Source: Oscillospiraceae bacterium
GTDB taxonomy: Bacteria > Bacillota > Clostridia > Oscillospirales > Ruminococcaceae
DNA length: 7,260 nucleotides
Assembly: GCA_003512525.1 (NCBI GenBank)
Contig: DOQG01000004.1
Span: 1 to 7,260 of the forward strand
Reading direction: 5' to 3'
Shown here: positions 1 to 6,923 of the stretch, piece after piece
Layout of the letters: every line of letters starts with the position of its first letter
Position numbering within the stretch: position 1 is the stretch's first letter
The notes under the pieces: generated by a model
The model's database searches: none
What the model was told of the DNA's origin: nothing
The model's input: the letters and a program-made list of their open reading frames with translations, nothing else
Made by a program: the position numbers and the translations under genes

Positions 1-238
1 ACCATGTTACTCTTGACACAAGTCCCTCCCCTACGAAAAGTTATTTACGAAACTGCGTATATTCTTAGGATAGTACGTTTTTTGGAAGTTTCGGTGACAG
101 TGCAGTTGCACTGATTTACTCACGAAATTATTAACAACTTATTAGCACGGAAACTGTTTTCAGCGGTGTTGGCTGTATATTCAAGTATGCCGTTTTATTG
201 ATAAAATTCTGCGATCTTGCAATTTTTTTATTTTCCGA
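1..238. other. Non-coding stretch left of the sigma-factor gene
   Basis: No open frame with a credible start and ribosome binding site is seen on either strand. The stretch is AT-rich. A TTGACA hexamer at 13-18 has no -10 box at a workable distance, so it was not called a promoter. The only clear structure is the dyad at 98-113, listed separately. The neighbouring gene to the left of the window is not visible. Confidence 0.5.
98..113. repeat. Perfect 7-bp-arm palindrome, possible operator
   Basis: CAGTGCA and TGCACTG are exact reverse complements separated by two bases. The dyad lies about 125-140 bp upstream of the better sigma-gene promoter (239-268). It overlaps a weak alternative -35 (TTGCAC, 106-111) that has a poor -10 (TATTAA, 129-134) at 17-bp spacing. 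The compact dyad with a 2-bp centre looks more like a protein-binding site on DNA than a terminator, because no T-run follows. The binding protein is unknown. Confidence 0.4.
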
Positions 239-268
239 TAGACAAAACCGCCCTTTCAGTTGTATTAT
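239..268 (+). promoter_or_regulatory. Sigma-A-like promoter of the sigma-factor operon
   Basis: TAGACA (239-244) and TATTAT (263-268) are separated by 18 bp, five of six matches to consensus in each box. Transcription would start near 275 and give a leader of about 28 nt, with the ribosome binding site at 289-295. No GGAAC-type ECF -35 with a matching -10 was seen here, so autoregulation by the encoded sigma factor is not supported by a visible site. Confidence 0.55.
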
Positions 269-288
269 AGTTAAGAGAGAAAAAACTC

Positions 289-295
289 AGGGGGA
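289..295 (+). promoter_or_regulatory. Ribosome binding site fixing the sigma-factor start
   Basis: AGGGGGA ends 7 nt before the ATG at 303. The frame stays open upstream to a TTG at 198, but the extra 35 residues are unlike any sigma-factor N-terminus and would cover the promoter at 239-268. This site decides in favour of the ATG at 303. Confidence 0.75.
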
Positions 296-302
296 ACGAT
301 TT

Positions 303-791
303 ATGACGTCAGATTATTCTTCCGAAAGCATAAGAGAGCTGTATCTGCGTAATTACGACACGCTGTACAGAGTGAGCTTTATGTATCTGAAAAACGCCCA
401 CGACTCGGAGGACGCGGTACATAACACCTTTCTTAAGGCTATCGAAACGGGAAAACGATTTGAAAGCGAGAAGCACGAAAAAGCATGGCTTATCCGTGTG
501 GCTTCAAACATATGTAAAAATATGCTGAAAGCCGCAAGCAGGAAAAATGAGCCGCTGTCGGACAATATCCCCGACAGCAGTATAAGCAGTGAGGCAAAAG
601 AGCTTCTTTATGCGCTTTCGGATCTTCCCGACAGCTTTAAAATACCTGTGTATCTGTTTTATTATGACGGATACTCAAGCGATGAAATAGGACATATGCT
701 GCATATCACACCGTCTGCTGTACGTTCAAGACTGCAAAAGGCGCGTGAGCTGTTGAGAAATGTCCTCGGCGATGAAAGGAGCGTAGAATAA
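303..791 (+). CDS. ECF-type RNA polymerase sigma factor
   Basis: A 162-aa protein of the usual ECF (group 4 sigma-70) length and layout. It would direct RNA polymerase to a small set of promoters in response to a signal. Region 2 spans about residues 10-76: the core-binding stretch has the typical SEDAVHNTFLKAIE pattern (35-48), and the -10-recognition part is KAWLIRVASNICKN (60-73). A short variable linker (77-96) leads to region 4 (97-152). There, LPDSFKIPVYLFYYDGYSSDEIG is followed by the helix-turn-helix HITPSAVRSRLQKAREL (134-150), which would read the -35. There is no extra C-terminal domain. The stop codon overlaps the ATG of the next gene by one base (TAATG), implying translational coupling and a functional pair. 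By analogy with other ECF operons, the membrane partner downstream probably controls its activity. Family assignment is firm; target genes cannot be read from the window. Confidence 0.93.
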   Translation: MTSDYSSESIRELYLRNYDTLYRVSFMYLKNAHDSEDAVHNTFLKAIETGKRFESEKHEKAWLIRVASNICKNMLKAASRKNEPLSDNIPDSSISSEAKELLYALSDLPDSFKIPVYLFYYDGYSSDEIGHMLHITPSAVRSRLQKARELLRNVLGDERSVE

Positions 792-3205
792 TGACTGTAA
801 AACAAGCACTTGATGAGATAAACGCAACGCCCGAGCAGAAAAAGAACGGACTTGACCGCCTTATAAACGAGGCTAAGCCCGCAGTAGATTTCAAGAGGCA
901 GATAAAGCGCTATGTTGCTACTGCCGCGGCGGCTGTAATTACTGTCGGAACGGCGGCTGTGGGCGTTCACTTTGCAATGCTTAACAATCAGGGCGGACCT
1001 ATCAGCGTATCGATAGGCGACAACAGCGCCGCCGACAAAACAGTAATTCCTGCGGAAAACACAAGGGTGCATTCTGAAAAGAGCGGAATGACTTTTGTTG
1101 ACGACAATGCATTCTGGGCACAGCTGGGCAAAATAACTTATCATCCGGTAGATAATACACCCACCATAGATACTGCACAAATCAATGTGGCAGATGATTT
1201 TGACAGTCTTTTCTGCACGGATAAGCAGGTTCAGAGCGAGATGCTTAATCTGTTCGATAATGCAATTGACATCACAAACAAATATATTGTTCTTCCCGAC
1301 AGTAATGAGGCAGTCGGCATATCATCGGATATGAGTGCGCAGGAAATTGAAAGCTTCAAAAACAACAGTGCCAACTGCTTTGTCGGCACGGGTTATTATG
1401 AAAACGAACGTTTTTATTATGCTGACAAAGCGTATTTCGGTTTTGACACCTCAGAGGAATTTATAAACACCGTATCACAGGTATATACGGGAAATTACTC
1501 GGATAATTTCACGGAAGATTTTTATAATTACTGCCCCGATTACATTCAGCCGGCGGATAAAAATAACCTAAAATCGAATTTCGGTATAAATATCGGCAAA
1601 GAGCTTCCGATAACAGAACCCTACTCGGCGCACACACAGTATTGTGCGGCTGTTTATACAGACGAAAGCCATAATTCTTTGATACTGTTATCGCTTACCG
1701 CAAAAGACGGTGCTAACGACAGCAAAACGTTTGAACTCAGATATGTACCCATGAAATATGTTGACGGAAAGCTTCGTATAGTTGTTGAGATATATAACAC
1801 GATTTTCATGGACGTAAACGCATTCTCCGATAATTTTATGTACAATTGCGGAATGGCAAGCAAAATAGAGGCAGACGCGAAAACCGTTGATATAACCTCA
1901 GTAATGAGCGACAGTGACAGCTCATCAAAGCCCGAAGAAACAACAGTGACGACGACAGTTACCACAACGACTTCAACCACGACCGCCGCAACATCAACAA
2001 CTCCCGAAACCGAAAGCACGACCGCACCGCAGACAACCGCCGCACCCGAAACCACAACTGCCGCACCCGAAACCACAACTGCCGCACCTGCTCCCAAGCC
2101 GACAGGTACTGCGACTAACGTGACGCTCAGAATGACAGGCGATGACTCTTATCTTCAGAAAGGATATCTGTATTATCTCAAGGTCGACAGCGAATTTATA
2201 AATAACTCCGATGTTCTTGAATACACATCCGACAAGATGAGCGAATATCCTATGTTCAGCACTGACGGAAGCGATCACACGTTTGACAGCATAGAATGCG
2301 GCACATACATTATTGCAGGTCCGTGGATCTGTACGACAAGCGACAGCGGATATGTTACATTCAGCGTAACGGAAAGCGACAGCAACGGTGTAATAAATAT
2401 CGATCTTAACAACGGAACGGTTGCCGCAGATAAAATAACGGTCGTAAGCCCAAGCACAATGCCCGATATCAGCGAGGAACAGATCGCACTTGCAAACGAG
2501 CCTATTGATTACGAAGGACATACTTACATACCTGTTGAGCTTGTATCATATAATGTAGGGTGCCGTTTAGACCTTGACGCGCAAACCGTGAACAATTACA
2601 TAAAGACTGTAAGCAAACATGAGATATTCGGAAGCAAAGCAAGAAGAAGTGTAGCCGAAAGATCGGCAATAATGGTTGACGGGAAGATGATAACGGGTGA
2701 TGAAATAAATGATTATCTTCTGTTTGTAAGTGTATTCAAGGTTGAAGGTGAGAGCCATTTTAATCTTAACACCGTTATGGTAAGGCAGGATCTTGTAAGC
2801 ACCGAAAAGCCGCATCTTATTCTGAGCGACGACTACTACCATATATCTTTTCAATCCGACTATCTCCCCGGTAACGAAGACATAGATATGATACTCAAAG
2901 ATGACAACGGAAAGCCTGTAAAGAACTGTGAAATATATTTTGTACATCTTGATGATGTCGGAGCATATAATCTTGAACACGGCATCGCAGATCTCGATCA
3001 CCACGGCGACTACTGCATAGCAAACACGGATTCGGAGGGAAGAGTCACTACGTCTACCGCGCTGTACTGCGGAAAAACCTATCTTTCGATACCGGCTGAC
3101 GTTATCGAAAAAGGCTATGTATTCAATAACGACCGTTATTACGATATTATCCCAAAAGATCCCGTGCCAAAGCTGATAGCGGAGATCCCGATAACAAATG
3201 AATAA
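791..3205 (+). CDS. Single-pass membrane protein with large outer region and Thr-rich linker; candidate sigma-factor regulator
   Basis: An 804-aa protein not recognised as a named family. AAGGAG (776-781) lies 9 nt before its ATG. Residues 1-40 are charged and should be cytoplasmic (KRQIKR just before the membrane). One helix spans about 41-64, and the rest should be outside. Residues 70-375 form an acidic, aromatic-rich globular region of unknown fold. Residues 380-437 are a Thr/Pro/Ala/Glu linker, including two identical PETTTAA units. Residues 440-555 look beta-rich. Residues 561-600 (GHTYIPVELVSYNVGCRLDLD) weakly recall copper-amine-oxidase N-terminal-like repeats of surface proteins. Residues 695-804 (DDNGKPVKN, NTDSEGRVTT) resemble a carboxypeptidase-regulatory or SpaA-like beta-sandwich. 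There is no LPxTG signal. The layout and one-base overlap with the sigma gene suggest an anti-sigma/sensor role like RsgI, but no RsgI or zinc-finger anti-sigma domain is visible. Function is therefore inference; an envelope protein merely co-expressed with the sigma factor is the alternative. Confidence 0.85.
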   Translation: MTVKQALDEINATPEQKKNGLDRLINEAKPAVDFKRQIKRYVATAAAAVITVGTAAVGVHFAMLNNQGGPISVSIGDNSAADKTVIPAENTRVHSEKSGMTFVDDNAFWAQLGKITYHPVDNTPTIDTAQINVADDFDSLFCTDKQVQSEMLNLFDNAIDITNKYIVLPDSNEAVGISSDMSAQEIESFKNNSANCFVGTGYYENERFYYADKAYFGFDTSEEFINTVSQVYTGNYSDNFTEDFYNYCPDYIQPADKNNLKSNFGINIGKELPITEPYSAHTQYCAAVYTDESHNSLILLSLTAKDGANDSKTFELRYVPMKYVDGKLRIVVEIYNTIFMDVNAFSDNFMYNCGMASKIEADAKTVDITSVMSDSDSSSKPEETTVTTTVTTTTSTTTAATSTTPETESTTAPQTTAAPETTTAAPETTTAAPAPKPTGTATNVTLRMTGDDSYLQKGYLYYLKVDSEFINNSDVLEYTSDKMSEYPMFSTDGSDHTFDSIECGTYIIAGPWICTTSDSGYVTFSVTESDSNGVINIDLNNGTVAADKITVVSPSTMPDISEEQIALANEPIDYEGHTYIPVELVSYNVGCRLDLDAQTVNNYIKTVSKHEIFGSKARRSVAERSAIMVDGKMITGDEINDYLLFVSVFKVEGESHFNLNTVMVRQDLVSTEKPHLILSDDYYHISFQSDYLPGNEDIDMILKDDNGKPVKNCEIYFVHLDDVGAYNLEHGIADLDHHGDYCIANTDSEGRVTTSTALYCGKTYLSIPADVIEKGYVFNNDRYYDIIPKDPVPKLIAEIPITNE
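2045..2086 (+). repeat. 21-bp perfect tandem repeat in the Thr-rich linker
   Basis: Two identical 21-bp units (2045-2065 and 2066-2086) each encode PETTTAA. A diverged copy (PQTTAA) lies just upstream. They sit inside the low-complexity segment at about 1928-2100. The period is a multiple of three, so copy-number changes would alter linker length without breaking the frame. Confidence 0.9.
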
Positions 3206-3217
3206 GCGATTATTACG

Positions 3218-3264
3218 GCGACAGCGCCCCATCACAAGACGGGGCGCTGTCGCTTTATATTTAT
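3218..3264 (+). terminator. Rho-independent terminator of the sigma-factor operon
   Basis: GCGACAGCGCCCC (3218-3230) pairs perfectly over 13 bp with 3241-3253, around a 10-nt loop. On the + strand an AT tract, TTTATATTTAT, follows (3254-3264). It begins 12 bp after the stop at 3205. The convergent ABC operon ends at 3285 on the other strand and reads into the same hairpin, but there the stem is followed by CGTAATAATC rather than a T-run. It may act in both directions but is better suited to + strand transcripts. Confidence 0.85.
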
Positions 3265-3284
3265 AAGGAGAACCGGTCTGTCAA

Positions 3285-4193
3285 TTATTCCTTTACCGAA
3301 CCCGAAACAAGGTTGCTGTAAATGAACTTCTGCATTGAAAGGAAAATTACAAGTGTCGGTACGATACAGATGATAACACCTGCGAAGATTATCTCCCACT
3401 GTGAGCCGTAAGGGCCGATGAACTTGTACAGTGCCGTGGATACGACCTGAAGTCCGTCACTGGGCATATACAGGTTTGCTGTATAGAAGTCGTTGTATAT
3501 GCTTACAAACTTTATTACAAGCACAGTTGCTATTGCGGGTCGGAGCATGGGTAGGATAATGCTCCAGTAAACACGCGGATATGAACAGCCGTCAAGTATC
3601 GCGCTCTCGTCGAGGGATACCGAGATATTGTTGAGGAACTGTATGAAGATATAGATAGAAACTATATCCGTACCGATATAAAGAACTATCGGCGCGGCAA
3701 GCGTGTCGTAAAGTCCGAGTGCGTGCACTACCTGGAATACTGTGACCTGCATTGAGATGTTGGGCAGTAAAGCCGCGATAAGGAATATATTCTTGACAAG
3801 CTTTGTGAACACCATTGTAAAACGCTGTACGACAAAGGCTGTCATTGTTCCTGTGATAATTGTGCCGGCGCACGAGAACACGAGTATGATAGCTGTATTG
3901 ATAAAGCCCTTTAATACATTACCCTGAATGAATGCTGTCTTGAAGTTTTCAAGTTCCACTACTTTAGGAAGCTCGAAAGCTCCGCTTTTAAGGAAGTCCT
4001 GGTGGCTTTTCAGCGAACCCAGCAGCACAACTACCAGCGGCACAAGAACCATAAGGCACGCTACAACCAGAACAACATATTTCAGTACGTTTATAAAAAC
4101 TCTGACACCGTGCGGTGTTTCTTTGAAACGGTACTTTTCCATATTGAACGAGGTCTGCTCTGCGACTTCGTTTGTCTTGATATTGTCTGTCAT
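3285..4193 (-). CDS. Carbohydrate ABC transporter permease, MalG type (CUT1)
   Basis: A 302-aa inner-membrane permease of the binding-protein-dependent sugar importer class. A cytoplasmic N-terminus of about 33 residues precedes six likely membrane helices (about 34-60, 97-122, 133-155, 165-188, 219-236 and 266-288). The EAA loop that docks the ATPase is at 195-215: DESAILDGCSY...IILP, with the usual G and LP spacing, although the canonical EAA is ESA here. The C-terminus (SNLVSGSVKE) matches the family's typical tail. It should pair with the MalF-type protein upstream to form the channel. Its AGGTG ribosome binding site (4199-4203) overlaps the stop codon of the upstream gene, and only 8 nt separate the two genes, so they are likely translationally coupled. 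It is the last gene of the operon in the window. Substrate cannot be read from the sequence. Confidence 0.93.
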   Translation of the reverse strand: MTDNIKTNEVAEQTSFNMEKYRFKETPHGVRVFINVLKYVVLVVACLMVLVPLVVVLLGSLKSHQDFLKSGAFELPKVVELENFKTAFIQGNVLKGFINTAIILVFSCAGTIITGTMTAFVVQRFTMVFTKLVKNIFLIAALLPNISMQVTVFQVVHALGLYDTLAAPIVLYIGTDIVSIYIFIQFLNNISVSLDESAILDGCSYPRVYWSIILPMLRPAIATVLVIKFVSIYNDFYTANLYMPSDGLQVVSTALYKFIGPYGSQWEIIFAGVIICIVPTLVIFLSMQKFIYSNLVSGSVKE

Positions 4194-4201
4194 GAGTTCA
4201 C

Positions 4202-5122
4202 CTACTTTTCTTCTTTGAAGAACATCTTCTGGATCACCGTGATAACTATTATGATAAACAGAAGCACGATAGCCATTGCGGACGCAAGTCCGATCTTCTG
4301 ATACTGGAAGCCGGTTTCGATAGTCTTGATAACGAATGTTGTAGTTCCCATCTTGCCGCCCGTGACAATATACGGGATCTCAAATACGGAAGCCGCACCC
4401 TTGATAGCAAGGATAAGCTGTAATGCGATGATCGTTCTGATACCGGGGAAAATTATGTGCCAGAACTTCTGCCATGCGTTAGCACCGTCAAGGTCTGCCG
4501 CCTCGTAAATGTCAGGCGAGATTGACTGGATAGCGCCGATGAACATCAGGATATCAAAGCCTATATAACGCCATACAGACGCGAAAACCAGACACCAGTT
4601 GTTGATAGCGCCGTTTGACAGCCACTTTACGGGATCTGCGCCGAAAAGGGCGATTATGGAGTTGAGCGTACCGCCGTCATCACCTCTGAAGAAGCGCTGG
4701 AAAATAAGTGCTACCGCAACACCGTTCATAAGATACGGGAAGAAGATAACTCCCTTGAACAGTCCTGCGAGCTTTATCTTCGAGCAAAGCAGTGTTGCTA
4801 TGAAAAGCGCAAGGCCAAGCTGTATGAATGAACCTACAAAATAGTACAAGCTGTTGATGAGCGTTGAGAGATATGACATATCGGTAAACAGCGTCTTATA
4901 ATTGTCAAAACCTACCCACTGCACATTAACACCAAGCTGGTCACGCTGCTGGAAGCTGAATATAACCATATTCACAGCAGGGATAATTGTGAAAAGTATC
5001 AGCAGAGCGACAGGTATCGCCAGGAACAGCGCTGTAGTCATATATTTCTGACCGGTGTAGCCTTTCAGCCACTCCACTAAAGTACGCCGTTTCCGAACTG
5101 CGGTAACGCCTTGTGTAGCCAT
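4202..5122 (-). CDS. Carbohydrate ABC transporter permease, MalF type (CUT1)
   Basis: A 306-aa membrane permease and partner of the MalG-type protein. A basic N-terminus (VRKRR) is followed by about six helices (29-55, 88-113, 125-143, 176-198, 230-250 and 275-300). The EAA loop is well conserved at 206-227, YEAADLDGANAWQKFWHIIFP, the contact site for the ATPase. The periplasm-facing stretch 56-88 contains WVGFDNYKTLF, a typical CUT1 permease signature. The start is supported by AAAGGA (5131-5136) 8 nt upstream. The 142-bp gap to the binding-protein gene holds a strong hairpin (5183-5223), so this gene may be expressed at a lower level than the binding protein. Like most Gram-positive versions it lacks the long N-terminal extension of E. 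coli MalF. Confidence 0.93.
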   Translation of the reverse strand: MATQGVTAVRKRRTLVEWLKGYTGQKYMTTALFLAIPVALLILFTIIPAVNMVIFSFQQRDQLGVNVQWVGFDNYKTLFTDMSYLSTLINSLYYFVGSFIQLGLALFIATLLCSKIKLAGLFKGVIFFPYLMNGVAVALIFQRFFRGDDGGTLNSIIALFGADPVKWLSNGAINNWCLVFASVWRYIGFDILMFIGAIQSISPDIYEAADLDGANAWQKFWHIIFPGIRTIIALQLILAIKGAASVFEIPYIVTGGKMGTTTFVIKTIETGFQYQKIGLASAMAIVLLFIIIVITVIQKMFFKEEK

Positions 5123-5152
5123 AATTACCGTCCTTTCAAGAAATAATTTCTA

Positions 5153-5161
5153 ATTTTAGCA
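5153..5161 (-). promoter_or_regulatory. Possible internal extended -10 element before the permease genes
   Basis: On the minus strand the bases read TGCTAAAAT, an extended -10 (TGn plus TAAAAT). No good -35 lies 16-18 bp upstream, because that stretch is the base of the hairpin at 5183-5223. It could give weak independent transcription of the two permease genes. In such AT-rich sequence a chance match is quite possible. Confidence 0.25.
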
Positions 5162-5182
5162 AAAATTAAATTACTCCCATAT

Positions 5183-5223
5183 AAACCTGTACGGAAAGAC
5201 TTTACGCCTTTCCGTACAGGTTT
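5183..5223 (-). terminator. Intercistronic hairpin between binding-protein and permease genes
   Basis: Two 16-nt arms (5183-5198 and 5208-5223) pair perfectly around a 9-nt loop. The hairpin begins about 41 nt after the binding-protein stop codon in the direction of transcription. On the minus strand only the three Us at the end of the arm, then AUAU, follow, so termination is likely partial. Hairpins at this place in sugar ABC operons are known to raise binding-protein output relative to permeases, by attenuation or by protecting the upstream mRNA 3' end. Which of these applies here is inference. Confidence 0.7.
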
Positions 5224-5264
5224 GTGTGTTTGGAGTATCTATGAAGAAAATACGATAGCGTTGA

Positions 5265-6704
5265 TTAGCCGTTATTCTTGATATAAGCAGCGAGATCTTT
5301 ATTTGCATCTCTTGTAGCTGCCCATTTCTGATTAACGGAGTCTGCGATAGCCTTAAAGCCGTCATCGCCCTTGCCTGCGAATGCTGCTTCTGCAAGCTGG
5401 AGCTTGAAGTTAGCCGAGTCGCCGTCCCATATACCTACTTCTGAGTCCTTGTCGATAGCGTTGAATACGCCTGTCAGACCATCGGGAGCTGCATTTGCTG
5501 TGAAGAATTCGCATCCGTCAAATGCTGAGAGGTAATCGGGGAGCTTACTGCCTTCAAGTGTATTGATACCGCCTTCAGCCTCTGAGAAGCCTGATTCAGC
5601 GATGAACCATTCGATATACTTCTTACCGAGATCCTTCTTATCATCGGAAGAATTCTTGTTTACGCCCATGCAGTAGTCAGCCGCATACTGTGCGTACTGC
5701 TTGCCGTCCTTTGTGAAAGGAGCGGGCATATAACCGATATTTTCGGGATCAAGACCGTTGTCCTTAGCGATCTGCTGGAACTGTGAAACTGCCCATGAAC
5801 CCATTGTCATTGTAGCAACTTCGCCGTTAGCGAGCATAAGCTTTGAGCCTTCCCAGTCAGAACTCATCGGGTCGCCCTCGATAAGAGAAGAATCTGAATA
5901 TATATCATACATCAGCTTGAATACGTTGTAGTAAGGTTGACCCTCCTTGAAGAAGTCTTCCTTGTTTACGATGAGGTTTGTTTCAAAGTCAGGATCGCCT
6001 GATGAAGGAACAACAAGGCTTGACCACTGTGCAGCCGTCCAGCTTGCTTCCTTGAAGTTTGTATAATAAGGAATAACCTCGGGGAACTTTTCCTTGATCT
6101 TCTTTAAGTCAGCGATAAATTCATCGGCTGTCTTGGGCATTTCTGTAATGCCTGCTTCTGTCCATACCTTCTTGTTGTAGCAGATACCGCCGCTTACTGT
6201 GCCTAAGTGTGCAAGTCCGTATACTGTACCCTCGTACATCTTCTGGTTAGCCCACTTGTACTTATCCTTGAGCTCGTCGTACTTACCGAGAGGTTCAAAG
6301 AAGTTTGAAAGATCTGCGAGCTTTACTGTATCGGGGATCATCAGAACATCGCCGTACTCCTTAGTGCTCATCATTGTTGAAACGTCACCGGCATAATCCT
6401 TGAATGACTGATATTCAACCGTGCAGTTGTACTTTTCTTCAAAAGCGTCTGTCATCTTGTCGAGTGAGCCGTCGTCCTTACGGTCTGTACGGTGTGTCAG
6501 AACCTTAAGTGTTATCTTTTCGCCCGAGGGAGTTGTCGAAGAAGCTTCGTCTGCTGTTGTTGCATCGTTCTTGCTTTCTTCTTCCTTTGATGATGTAGAT
6601 GATGTTGCGCCTGTTGATGATGTTGAATTGTTGTTGCTGCAGGCTGCCAGCGATACTACTGTGCTTGCCGCAAGAATACCTGCGAGTATCTTCTTTGCTT
6701 TCAT
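5265..6704 (-). CDS. Lipoprotein carbohydrate-binding protein of an ABC importer
   Basis: A 479-aa extracellular solute-binding protein (SBP_bac_1/MalE-like, CUT1 class) that captures the substrate and delivers it to the two permeases. The signal peptide has KAKK, a hydrophobic core and the lipobox LAAC, with Cys22 as the lipidation site. Residues 23-61 are a Ser/Thr/Glu-rich tether. The mature domain begins near ITLKVLTHR (64-72). Family hallmarks are GGICYNKKVWTEAGI (172-186) followed by PKTADEFIADLKKIKEK (190-206). Aromatic residues such as W222, W227 and the IPYYTNF stretch could stack on sugar rings. GEVATMTMGSWAVSQF is the conserved region in the second lobe. Length is typical for the lipoprotein version. 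AAAGGAAA (6712-6719) lies 7 nt before the ATG. It is the first gene of the operon and sits behind the palindrome-bearing promoter at 6808-6835. The exact sugar is unknown, and nothing else in the window names it. Confidence 0.93.
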   Translation of the reverse strand: MKAKKILAGILAASTVVSLAACSNNNSTSSTGATSSTSSKEEESKNDATTADEASSTTPSGEKITLKVLTHRTDRKDDGSLDKMTDAFEEKYNCTVEYQSFKDYAGDVSTMMSTKEYGDVLMIPDTVKLADLSNFFEPLGKYDELKDKYKWANQKMYEGTVYGLAHLGTVSGGICYNKKVWTEAGITEMPKTADEFIADLKKIKEKFPEVIPYYTNFKEASWTAAQWSSLVVPSSGDPDFETNLIVNKEDFFKEGQPYYNVFKLMYDIYSDSSLIEGDPMSSDWEGSKLMLANGEVATMTMGSWAVSQFQQIAKDNGLDPENIGYMPAPFTKDGKQYAQYAADYCMGVNKNSSDDKKDLGKKYIEWFIAESGFSEAEGGINTLEGSKLPDYLSAFDGCEFFTANAAPDGLTGVFNAIDKDSEVGIWDGDSANFKLQLAEAAFAGKGDDGFKAIADSVNQKWAATRDANKDLAAYIKNNG

Positions 6705-6732
6705 GTGGTAATTTCCTTTCTGGTCGGACAGT

Positions 6733-6805
6733 GCTTAATCACTTATCCTTGATCGGTAATTTAGCTTATATTTATTAAGCTGATTTAGTTCGCTTAATTC
6801 ACTTA
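6733..6805. repeat. Direct repeat pair GCTTAAT(T)CACTTA in the binding-protein leader
   Basis: GCTTAATCACTTA (6733-6745) and GCTTAATTCACTTA (6792-6805) differ by one inserted base and flank the AGCT inverted repeat at 6761-6783. They lie in the predicted 5' untranslated region of the binding-protein mRNA. They could be regulator half-sites or part of a leader structure; no known riboswitch was recognised. Confidence 0.5.
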
Positions 6806-6807
6806 CG

Positions 6808-6835
6808 ATTATACACCGTTTTAGCTAAAAGTCAA
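6808..6835 (-). promoter_or_regulatory. Main promoter of the ABC importer operon
   Basis: On the minus strand TTGACT (6830-6835) and a perfect TATAAT (6808-6813) are 16 bp apart, with TG directly before the -10. Transcription should start near 6801, leaving a leader of about 97 nt before the binding-protein ATG. The spacer is almost entirely taken up by the palindrome TTTTAGCTAAAA, the classic place for a repressor to block polymerase. Confidence 0.85.
6819..6830. promoter_or_regulatory. Palindromic operator inside the promoter spacer
   Basis: TTTTAGCTAAAA is a perfect 12-bp palindrome. It lies between the -35 and -10 boxes of the importer promoter and shares the last base of the -35. A bound protein would exclude RNA polymerase, so substrate-relieved repression is the simplest reading. 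The AGCT centre differs from the CG centre usual for LacI-family sugar repressors, so the regulator family is left open. Confidence 0.7.
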
Positions 6836-6923
6836 TAAGCGTATAGGAAATTCAGCTAAAACGCATAAAATGTATTTGTGCTTTATGTGCATACAATACA
6901 AATATGCTATTAACTTAGCTTTG

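Noticed and set aside
198..302. A longer sigma factor starting at the TTG codon at 198
   Set aside because: The added residues are unlike sigma-factor N-termini, would overlap the promoter at 239-268, and the ATG at 303 has a strong ribosome binding site 7 nt upstream.
662..1180. Minus-strand open frame opposite the sigma/membrane-protein junction
   Set aside because: It is antisense to two well-supported genes, is rich in Ser, Cys and Tyr with no recognisable motif, and has no promoter or ribosome binding site.
1654..2097. Long open frame on the minus strand, opposite the Thr-rich linker
   Set aside because: Its Val/Ala/Gly-rich product is the complement of the ACA/ACC/GCC-rich linker codons. 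It has no ribosome binding site and no independent support.
2567..3235. 222-codon minus-strand open frame opposite the end of the membrane-protein gene
   Set aside because: The translation is a low-plausibility mix of Tyr, Ile, Cys and Arg, runs opposite a well-supported gene, and starts inside the terminator stem.
3218..3253. Dedicated terminator of the ABC operon
   Set aside because: On the minus strand the stem is not followed by a T-run, so it is assigned mainly to the + strand operon, with two-way use only possible.
6808..6835. Catabolite-repression (cre) site near the importer promoter
   Set aside because: No stretch in 6705-7020 matches the CcpA consensus with its central CG at the right spacing.
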